Of a stretch of 10,336 bases of DNA, positions 1 to 5,230 are shown one piece after another. The position numbers and the translations under genes are program-made. A model generated the notes under the pieces. It worked only from the letters and a program-made list of their open reading frames with translations, was not told where the DNA came from and did no database searches. Each line of letters starts with the position of its first letter. Position 1 is the stretch's first letter. Origin of the DNA: DSNY01 sp040752195 (lineage in GTDB: Bacteria > Pseudomonadota > Gammaproteobacteria > Burkholderiales > Burkholderiaceae_F); the NCBI GenBank assembly GCA_040752195.1, contig JBFMFC010000094.1, positions 1 to 10,336 of the forward strand, given 5' to 3'.

Positions 1-1633
1 GCTTGTACGGCCGCGCGTGGGTCAGCGCATCGAAGACGTCCGCCAGCGCAGTGACGCGCGCGGCGATCGGAATCGCGGTTCCGCGCAGGCGCATCGGGTA
101 GCCGGTCCCGTCCCAGCGCTCGTGGTGATGGAGAGCGATCTCCTCGGCCACGTGCATTTGCGGCACGTTCGTCTTGGCAAGGATCTCGGCGCCGGCCGTC
201 GTGTGCGTCTCCATGATCTCGCGCTCGCCCGGCGTGAGCCGGCCGGGCTTGAGCAGGATCGCGTCGGGGACGACCAGCTTGCCGATGTCGTGCAGCCGCG
301 CGGCCAGATCGATCAGGAAGCACACGTCGTCTTCCAGTCCGATCTCGCGCCCGAGGATCGACGCGAGCCGGCCGACCCGGTAGCAGTGCTCGCCGGTGGT
401 GTCGTCGTGCAATTCGGCCGCCACCGATTGCTGCTCGAGCAGCAGGATCCGGTTGCGCACCAGCTCGCGCTCGCCGAGCTGCACGCGCAGCTTGCCCTGC
501 TGCCAGGCGAGCGTGTGATCGATGGTCTCGGCCCCCTGTTCCGCCCGTTCCAGCCGCGCGATGTGCTCGCGATGGTGCATCAGCACCTGCGCCTGCTTAG
601 CGTCCTTGTTCAGCGCCAGCAGTTCATGCAGATACACGAGCGCGACGTCCGGCTGGCCGGCGACTTCGTAGCCGGTGACGCAGGCCGACAGCGCGTCCCG
701 GACTTCGGAGCGCACGTTTTGCCGCGCCTGTTCGAGCGTGCGTTTCAGCCGCGTCAAACCGACGTCGATCCGGCCCGAGTGGACGTCGATCAGGCCGCTG
801 GTCGTCGATGCGACAACCTCCGCCCGCGCGGTCGGCGCCTTCGCAGCGTACATTCGCGCCTTCTCGCAGTGCTCCGCGGCATGCCCGGTCTCGCCGACTT
901 CGAGCAACAGACGCGCGTAATTCGACTCGGCAATCACCCGCGACAGGCAGTCGGTCGCCGACTGCGGGTCCGGGTTCAGTTCGATCGCCTCGCGAACCGC
1001 CTTGATGCCCGTGCGGACGTCATGCAGGTGCAGGGCGCAGCCAGCGATGTTCGAGAGCGCCGAGCGTCGAACAAACGCAAAAGCCGGCGATCTCTGGGCA
1101 AGCGTCGCTGCGCGTTCGAAACACTGGATCGCATCCGCGTGTTGCGCTGCGTTTTGCAACGCCAAGCCAAGGTTGTTCCAGACCGGCGCCTCGGCGCCGG
1201 CATCGCCAAGGTGCTGCGCAATGTCCAGTGCCTCGGAAAAACTGGCCGTCGCTTCGGGCAGGTTGCCCGTCTCCATTCGCATCGCGCCGAGAAACGTCAG
1301 CGCCTTGCGCAGGAGCGCCGGATCCCCCAGCACCCTCGCCTGCGCGACCGCGCGTTCCGCGGCCGGAAGCGCCGCAACGGGCCGCCACGCAAGGAAGTAG
1401 TGCTGCGCGACCGCCAGCAGACACTCGACCCGCGCTGGGCTGCCGCTCGCCAAGTCAAGGCCGATTAGGAACTCACCGACCTCGGCAAAACGACGGGCTT
1501 CCTCTTCGCCACACCTTGAGCGCTCTTGGCGCAGCTCGTCGAGGAGAGCCGAGCAAACGATAGCGTCCTCCCGCGTGTTGGCCGGAGGCGTGGGGCCTAA
1601 GGTGGCGGAGGTTGCGTCGGCTGAGGCGCTCAT
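1..1633 (-). CDS. TPR-repeat HD-GYP cyclic-di-GMP phosphodiesterase, C-terminus cut by window edge
   Basis: The minus-strand reading frame is open from ATG 1633 to the left edge (544 codons). HD-GYP proteins hydrolyse cyclic di-GMP in the cytoplasm. Visible HD-GYP landmarks are TGEH416CYRVG, the metal-binding HD pair H448-D449 in LHDIGKL, and an intact HHExxDGxGYP motif at residues 503-513, followed by LADVFDAL. An active enzyme is therefore expected. Residues about 60-340 are Ala/Leu-rich helical repeats; one, near WNNLGLALQNAAQHADAI, has the TPR pattern, so the N-terminal half is a TPR-like sensor or docking module. There is no signal peptide and no membrane segment. The start is well fixed: the frame stays open to a stop at 1691-1693 but has no other ATG, GTG or TTG upstream. 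No clear Shine-Dalgarno is seen. A sigma-28-like promoter at 1711-1737 points at this gene. Roughly the last 30-50 residues are missing. Confidence 0.9.
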   Translation of the reverse strand, partial: MSASADATSATLGPTPPANTREDAIVCSALLDELRQERSRCGEEEARRFAEVGEFLIGLDLASGSPARVECLLAVAQHYFLAWRPVAALPAAERAVAQARVLGDPALLRKALTFLGAMRMETGNLPEATASFSEALDIAQHLGDAGAEAPVWNNLGLALQNAAQHADAIQCFERAATLAQRSPAFAFVRRSALSNIAGCALHLHDVRTGIKAVREAIELNPDPQSATDCLSRVIAESNYARLLLEVGETGHAAEHCEKARMYAAKAPTARAEVVASTTSGLIDVHSGRIDVGLTRLKRTLEQARQNVRSEVRDALSACVTGYEVAGQPDVALVYLHELLALNKDAKQAQVLMHHREHIARLERAEQGAETIDHTLAWQQGKLRVQLGERELVRNRILLLEQQSVAAELHDDTTGEHCYRVGRLASILGREIGLEDDVCFLIDLAARLHDIGKLVVPDAILLKPGRLTPGEREIMETHTTAGAEILAKTNVPQMHVAEEIALHHHERWDGTGYPMRLRGTAIPIAARVTALADVFDALTHARPYK

Positions 1634-1694
1634 TGTGGCGAATACGGAACGGCACGGCCGCGTGGCCTTGCCTTTACTCGCGCGACACGGTTAC

Positions 1695-1707
1695 AGTTCC
1701 CGGAACT
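1695..1707. promoter_or_regulatory. Palindrome in the divergent promoter region
   Basis: AGTTCC-C-GGAACT is a perfect inverted repeat with 6-bp arms and a one-base centre. It sits between the divergent HD-GYP and peptide genes, at the predicted start point of the sigma-28 promoter. Its place suggests an operator, but the protein that would bind is unknown and a palindrome this short can arise by chance. Confidence 0.3.
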
Positions 1708-1710
1708 CGC

Positions 1711-1737
1711 TGATCGGCAGAAAAGCGAGCTTCTTTA
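1711..1737 (-). promoter_or_regulatory. Sigma-28 (FliA)-type promoter of the HD-GYP gene
   Basis: On the minus strand TAAA (1737-1734) is followed by exactly 15 bases and then GCCGATCA (1718-1711). The FliA consensus is TAAA-N15-GCCGATAA, so 11 of 12 defined positions match at the exact spacing. Transcription would start near 1705, giving a leader of about 70 bases before ATG 1633. This would put the cyclic-di-GMP phosphodiesterase in the late flagellar regulon. The match is read directly; its activity is inferred. Confidence 0.6.
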
Positions 1738-1780
1738 GGGCTAACTCGAACGAAACCGCAAACAGGGCTGGAGGATTCCG

Positions 1781-1897
1781 ATGGAGCAGCAAGTCGTCGA
1801 AATGGAAGTTGTCGCAGCCGAAGAAGTGGTCGTGGAGCTGAGCTTGGCCGAGCTCGCTCAGATCGGAGGTGGCTTCGGAGATGTAGTGCTGGCTTGA
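1781..1897 (+). CDS. 38-residue double-glycine leader-type small peptide
   Basis: A short open frame runs from ATG 1781 to TGA 1895-1897. A strong Shine-Dalgarno GGAGG lies at 1770-1774, six bases before the start, and a strong terminator begins 20 bases after the stop. Residues 1-19 are acidic and rich in Val and Glu, without Lys or Arg. Then comes LSLAELAQIGG (residues 20-30), which fits the general pattern of double-glycine leaders (LS..EL..I.GG) cut by C39-peptidase ABC exporters. The remaining tail is GFGDVVLA (residues 31-38). No other cysteine, lanthionine or bacteriocin core is visible. The gene is divergent from the TPR/HD-GYP gene, 147 bases away. The tail is much shorter than a usual bacteriocin core, so a signal peptide or a small precursor is as likely as a toxin. 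No exporter, peptidase or modification enzyme is in the window. The peptide's function is not known to me. Confidence 0.72.
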   Translation: MEQQVVEMEVVAAEEVVVELSLAELAQIGGGFGDVVLA

Positions 1898-1917
1898 GTT
1901 CTCCAGCCACACGGATG

Positions 1918-1949
1918 CAAACAGGGCGCCTCGGCGCCCTGTTTGTTTT
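1918..1949 (+). terminator. Rho-independent terminator of the small peptide gene
   Basis: CAAACAGGGCGCC (1918-1930) and GGCGCCCTGTTTG (1933-1945) form a perfect 13-bp inverted repeat around TC. The innermost pairs must open to make a loop. TTTT follows at 1946-1949. It ends a short transcript that carries the 38-codon gene. Confidence 0.8.
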
Positions 1950-1992
1950 CCTGGCATCCATCAATTGGGCCGACCCGCTCGGGCCGCAAATG

Positions 1993-2019
1993 CAAAGGGC
2001 CGCCAGCGGCGGCCCTTTG
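1993..2019 (-). terminator. Hairpin terminator downstream of tRNA-Ala
   Basis: CAAAGGGCCGCC (1993-2004) and GGCGGCCCTTTG (2008-2019) form a perfect 12-bp stem with loop AGC. It begins eight bases past the tRNA 3' end on the minus strand. The stem is symmetrical and may also stop plus-strand transcription. The T-tract is poor. Confidence 0.65.
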
Positions 2020-2027
2020 GAAGCTGA

Positions 2028-2103
<76 letters not shown>

Positions 2104-2116
2104 CAAGAGGCGGCGA

Positions 2117-2145
2117 ATTGTACTGGCCGCACGGGCGGCCTTCAA
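2117..2145 (-). promoter_or_regulatory. Sigma-70 promoter of tRNA-Ala
   Basis: On the minus strand TTGAAG (2145-2140) and TACAAT (2122-2117) are separated by exactly 17 bases. The -10 box ends 13 bases before the mature tRNA. The stretch after the -10 box begins TCGCCGCC, a GC-rich discriminator as usual for stable-RNA promoters under stringent control. The spacer holds a small inverted repeat, GGCCGC/GCGGCC. Confidence 0.75.
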
Positions 2146-2209
2146 GTTGACTGGAGCGGCGGCCGGTAGACTTGCGGCCTCCTTGCGCCGTCTGGCTGCC
2201 GACACCAAG

Positions 2210-3067
2210 ATGAAATACACGGTCGAATTCTGCGAGCGCGAGTACAACGCGCGCGCCGCCATTCCCGATCATCCGCAGATCTTCGCGCGCTGGGCCGAGC
2301 AGGCAGCGGCCACGCGCCGGCTGCGCCCTTGCCTCGTCGACCTGCCGTACGGGGAATCGAGCGCGGAAAAGCTCGACCTGTTCCCCACCCGCACCGACAA
2401 CGCGCCGCTGCTCGTGTTCATCCACGGCGGCTACTGGCGTTCGCTGGACAAGTCGGACTTCTCCTGGGTCGCGCCGCCGTTCGTGAACCATGGCATCGCG
2501 GTGGCGCTGCCGAACTACGGCCTCGCGCCGAAGGTTCCCCTGGAAGACATCGTCCGCCAGACGCTGCGCGCGCTCGCCTGGCTGTACCGCAACGCCGACC
2601 AGTACGGCTTCGACCCCAACCGCATCTACGTATCGGGGCACTCGGCCGGCGCGCATCTGACCGCGATGACGATGGCCGCGCTGTGGGACGTTTACGCGCC
2701 TGACCTGCCGCGCAACCTCGTCAAGGGCGGGCTGGCGATCAGCGGGCTGTACGACCTTGAGCCGCTGGTGTACGCGCCTTTCGTCAACGTCGATCTGAAG
2801 CTCGATGTCGCTCGCGCCCGCAGGCTTTCGCCGGCGTACATGCCGCCGGCCACGCGGGCGCCGCTGTACACCGCGGTCGGCGCGCTCGAGTCGAGCGAGT
2901 TCCGCCGGCAGAACGCGCTGATCGGCAGGCGCTGGTCCGCCAACCTCGTGCGCGATGTGCCGATGCCGGGCTGCAACCACCTGACGGTGTGCGACGAGTT
3001 GGCGAGCCCCGCGAGCCCGCTCTTCGATGCGGCGATCGAACTGGTGCGCCGACGCGTCGAAACCTGA
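2210..3067 (+). CDS. Alpha/beta hydrolase, arylformamidase (kynurenine formamidase)-like
   Basis: A 285-residue cytoplasmic serine hydrolase. The oxyanion-hole motif HGGYW is at residues 72-76 and the nucleophile elbow GHSAG at 143-147 (Ser145). The probable catalytic His257 is in PGCNHLTV, and a likely acid, Glu227, is in GALESSEFRRQ. The HGGYW signature and the EFRRQ segment are typical of the arylformamidase-like/BD-FAE esterase group, which hydrolyses N-formylkynurenine or related esters and amides. No kynureninase or tryptophan dioxygenase gene is near, so the substrate stays open. ATG 2210 is chosen because the MKYTVEFCEREYN start fits the family. An in-frame TTG at 2147 would add 21 poorly conserved-looking residues and overlap the tRNA promoter. 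No clear Shine-Dalgarno is seen. Confidence 0.85.
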   Translation: MKYTVEFCEREYNARAAIPDHPQIFARWAEQAAATRRLRPCLVDLPYGESSAEKLDLFPTRTDNAPLLVFIHGGYWRSLDKSDFSWVAPPFVNHGIAVALPNYGLAPKVPLEDIVRQTLRALAWLYRNADQYGFDPNRIYVSGHSAGAHLTAMTMAALWDVYAPDLPRNLVKGGLAISGLYDLEPLVYAPFVNVDLKLDVARARRLSPAYMPPATRAPLYTAVGALESSEFRRQNALIGRRWSANLVRDVPMPGCNHLTVCDELASPASPLFDAAIELVRRRVET

Positions 3068-3173
3068 TTCAGCCCGACGGCCTCGCCAGGATGCGTGATC
3101 GACGCCAACGCTGGTCGCGACCGGGGACCCGATACTTCGCGTCGTTCGCACCGATCACCGGAGTGTCGCCCCC

Positions 3174-3893
3174 ATGAAACGTCACGTCGCCCTCTTCGCG
3201 CTGTGGATCGCAGCGGCCGCCCCCGCGTATTCCGCAGACATCGATTCGATCCAGCTTCTGTCGCAGAACGAGTTCCGGCTTCTGTCCGAAGATCTCGGCG
3301 CGGCGCTGTCGTTCAAGCCGCTGATCCCGTCCGAGGCGCTCGGCATCACGGGCTTCGACCTCGGCGCCGCGGTGACCGGCACAAAGCTCAAGAACGCCGC
3401 GATCTTCGACAAAGCCAGCTCCGGCGGCGACATTCCGTCGGTGTTGCCGGTGCCGACCTTGCGTCTGCACAAGGGGCTGCCGCTGAACCTCGACGTCGGC
3501 GTCGCGTTTTCGCAGGTACCTGGGACCAACATCCGTTACACGGGCGGCGAACTGCGCTGGGCGATCCTGCCGGGCAGCACGCTCACGCCGGCCGTGGCGA
3601 TCCGCGGCACGTTGACGCGGCTCACCGGCGTCGATCAGCTCGACTTCGAGACGACGAGCCTCGACATCTCGATCTCGAAGGGCTTTGCGAACGTCACGCC
3701 GTACGGCGGCATCGGTCAGGTCTGGGTCAAGAGCACGCCGCGCGGCGTGCCCGGCCTGCGCGGCGAGGACTTCACGCAGACCAAGGTGTTCGGCGGCGTC
3801 AACGTGAACTTCGGGCTGGCCAACCTCGCGTTCGAGGCCGACAGCACCGGCGGCACAGCCACCTTCGGCGCGAAGCTGGGGTTCCGGTTCTAG
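3174..3893 (+). CDS. Exported beta-barrel-like outer membrane protein, unknown function
   Basis: A 239-residue protein with a clear Sec signal peptide: MKRHVALFALW, an Ala-rich core, and a likely cut after AYSA (residue 21). The mature part is rich in alternating hydrophobic and polar segments with Gly/Thr turns, for example LNLDVGVAFSQ, GGVNVNFGLANLAFEAD and TATFGAKLGFRF. It ends in Phe, as expected for a beta-signal read by the BAM complex. No known catalytic motif is seen. GGAG lies at 3160-3163, ten bases before the ATG. It follows the hydrolase by 106 bases on the same strand and may be co-transcribed. Its TAG stop lies inside the CTAG that borders the downstream repeat element. I recognise the type of protein but not the family. 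Confidence 0.75.
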   Translation: MKRHVALFALWIAAAAPAYSADIDSIQLLSQNEFRLLSEDLGAALSFKPLIPSEALGITGFDLGAAVTGTKLKNAAIFDKASSGGDIPSVLPVPTLRLHKGLPLNLDVGVAFSQVPGTNIRYTGGELRWAILPGSTLTPAVAIRGTLTRLTGVDQLDFETTSLDISISKGFANVTPYGGIGQVWVKSTPRGVPGLRGEDFTQTKVFGGVNVNFGLANLAFEADSTGGTATFGAKLGFRF

Positions 3894-3921
3894 GGCCTGT
3901 TGGCACATGGCTCAAGTCCGC

Positions 3922-4005
3922 GTGATCCCCGCATCTGCCCGCGCGCTGCGTGATCTCGCCTGCGCGGCAGCGAAGCCTGCCGCGGCGTGACGTCGCGGGG
4001 ATCAC
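3922..4005. repeat. Inverted repeat, left fold-back of the element
   Basis: GTGATCCCCGC (3922-3932) is perfectly repeated in inverted form at 3995-4005. A smaller nested hairpin, GCGGCAG/CTGCCGC, lies in the middle near 3963-3983. The whole can fold as one branched structure. Confidence 0.6.
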
Positions 4006-4023
4006 CCTGAGGGGCGGGCCGCC

Positions 4024-4103
4024 TTGGGCCGCATGGCGTCGTTGCGGCTCGGGTCCTTGCTTGTAGCAATGGTCCCCTCGCCGCGCCTCGCCCTGCGGCC
4101 CAA
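4024..4103. repeat. Long imperfect inverted repeat, right fold-back of the element
   Basis: The left arm begins TTGGGCCGCATGGCG at 4024. The right arm, read on the minus strand from 4103, begins TTGGGCCGCAGGGCG. Similarity continues inward to TTGCT-TGT-AGCAA near 4058-4070, giving arms of about 38 bp with a three-base loop. Transcription through it would give a strong hairpin that could stop both convergent transcripts. Confidence 0.65.
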
Positions 4104-4142
4104 CCCGACCCGCCGCAGACCCGATCCATACGCCAACAGGCC

Positions 4143-5021
4143 CTAGCGGCCGTTCGCCGCCTCCAGCACCTTCAGCAAGGCACTGGTGTCCTGCTTGCCC
4201 CAACCCTGCCCGACCAGCGCGTTGAGCTGCTGCGCGACGATCGCGACGGCGGGCATGGCCAGCCCCGCTTCGTGCGCCATCTCGAGGATCAGCCCGTAGT
4301 CCTTCTGGTGCAGCCGCGCCTCGATCCCGGCCGCGAAATCACGGCCGGCCATCTTCGGTCCCATCAGATCGAGCATCTTGCTGCCGGCGAACCCCGCCTG
4401 CAACGCGCGCAGCACCGTCGCGCAGTCGACACCGTTGGCGCGCGCGAACAGCATCGCCTCGGCGATGCCCTCGATGTTGACGACCTGCACGATCTGGTTG
4501 CACGCCTTGGCGACCTGCCCGGCGCCGTGATCGCCGATGTGGGTGATCGTCGCGCCGAGCTTCTCGAGCAGGGGCCGCGCGCGTTCCAGCACCTCGGCCT
4601 TGCCGCCGACCATGATCGAGAGTGTGGCCGCCTGCGCGCCCTTGACCCCGCCCGACACCGGGCAATCGAGCATGTCGATGCCCTTCGCGGCGAGCCTGGC
4701 CGCGATCGCGCGCGTGGCGAGCGCCGAAATCGTGCTGTGGTCGATCACGATCGTTCCCGGTGCGGCGGTCTCGATCACGCCGCCCGCGCCCAGCAGCACC
4801 TGTTCGACGTCGGCGGTGGCGGTGACGTTCGTGAAAACGAACTGTGCGCCGCGCGCGGCTTCGGCCGGTGAAGCACACGCGATCGCACCGCGCTCGACGA
4901 ACGGCTGCATCGCTTCGGCGCGGCGCGCGTACACGCGCAATCGATGGCCTGCGGCGAGCAGATGACTCGCCATCGCGCCGCCCATCGCGCCCAGCCCGAT
5001 GAAGGCGACCGTCGCGTTCAT
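4143..5021 (-). CDS. NAD(P)-dependent 3-hydroxyisobutyrate dehydrogenase-family oxidoreductase
   Basis: A 292-residue beta-hydroxyacid dehydrogenase. The N-terminal dinucleotide-binding motif is GLGAMG (residues 9-14). The substrate-binding signature DCPVSGG is at 119-125, catalytic Lys172 with Asn175 lies in QVAKACN, and a second conserved lysine, Lys240, is in HQKDYGL. The length is typical. Members reduce or oxidise 3-hydroxyisobutyrate, tartronate semialdehyde or similar short hydroxyacids; the exact substrate cannot be read from the sequence. ATG 5021-5019 overlaps the stop of the DUF2783 gene (ATGA), so translation is probably coupled. It is the last gene of the operon and its TAG stop falls in the CTAG bordering the repeat element. 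In context it may handle a small acid made late in the pathway. Confidence 0.9.
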   Translation of the reverse strand: MNATVAFIGLGAMGGAMASHLLAAGHRLRVYARRAEAMQPFVERGAIACASPAEAARGAQFVFTNVTATADVEQVLLGAGGVIETAAPGTIVIDHSTISALATRAIAARLAAKGIDMLDCPVSGGVKGAQAATLSIMVGGKAEVLERARPLLEKLGATITHIGDHGAGQVAKACNQIVQVVNIEGIAEAMLFARANGVDCATVLRALQAGFAGSKMLDLMGPKMAGRDFAAGIEARLHQKDYGLILEMAHEAGLAMPAVAIVAQQLNALVGQGWGKQDTSALLKVLEAANGR

Positions 5022-5230
5022 CGCGCTGCCTGCGCGAACGGCCGCGCCGCCGCTTCGATGCACTCGGCGAGTACGCGGTCGTCGCCGATCTGGTTGGCGA
5101 GCAGCAGGATCAGCCGCGCGTCGAGCTGCGCACACTGCTCGTCGCTGAGCCCACGGTGCGCGTCGAGCAGTTTCTCGTAGAAACCGTCGGGGTCGCCGAT
5201 CTTCAACTGAGTTTGCAAGGTCGTGTTCAT
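5018..5230 (-). CDS. DUF2783 family small protein
   Basis: A 70-residue acidic helical protein with the segment IGDPDGFYEKLLDAHRGLSDEQ near the start and LILLLANQIGDDRVLAECI near the end. This matches my memory of DUF2783, a family that usually sits beside or is fused to FAD aromatic monooxygenases. It has no catalytic motif and may be an accessory or stabilising subunit of the hydroxylase. It overlaps both neighbours by four bases (ATGA at 5230-5227 and 5021-5018) and has no Shine-Dalgarno of its own, so its synthesis likely depends on translation of the hydroxylase gene. Confidence 0.8.
   Translation of the reverse strand: MNTTLQTQLKIGDPDGFYEKLLDAHRGLSDEQCAQLDARLILLLANQIGDDRVLAECIEAAARPFAQAAR

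Larger units (their letters stand above)
3894..4142. mobile_element. MITE-like 249-bp non-coding element with CTAG target duplication
   Basis: GGCCTGTTGGC (3894-3904) and GCCAACAGGCC (4132-4142) are perfect 11-bp terminal inverted repeats. CTAG follows on both outer sides (3890-3893 and 4143-4146), extending the symmetry to 15 bp. Inside are two fold-back regions, 3922-4005 and 4024-4103. No credible reading frame is present. A four-base CTAG duplication fits the YTAR/CTAG targets known for several IS5-superfamily elements, so a non-autonomous relative of such an IS is the best guess. I cannot name the parent element. A large bidirectional terminator is the alternative. Confidence 0.62.

Noticed and set aside
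17..1468. 483-codon plus-strand open frame
   Set aside because: It is antisense to the HD-GYP gene. The translation is Arg-rich with no domain, whereas the minus strand gives exact HD-GYP motifs.
2147..2172. TTGACT and TAGACT as a plus-strand promoter for the hydrolase
   Set aside because: The spacer is only 14 bases, too short for a sigma-70 promoter.
2147..2209. Upstream TTG start for the alpha/beta hydrolase
   Set aside because: It adds 21 low-complexity residues next to the tRNA promoter and lacks a ribosome binding site; the internal ATG gives a family-like N-terminus.
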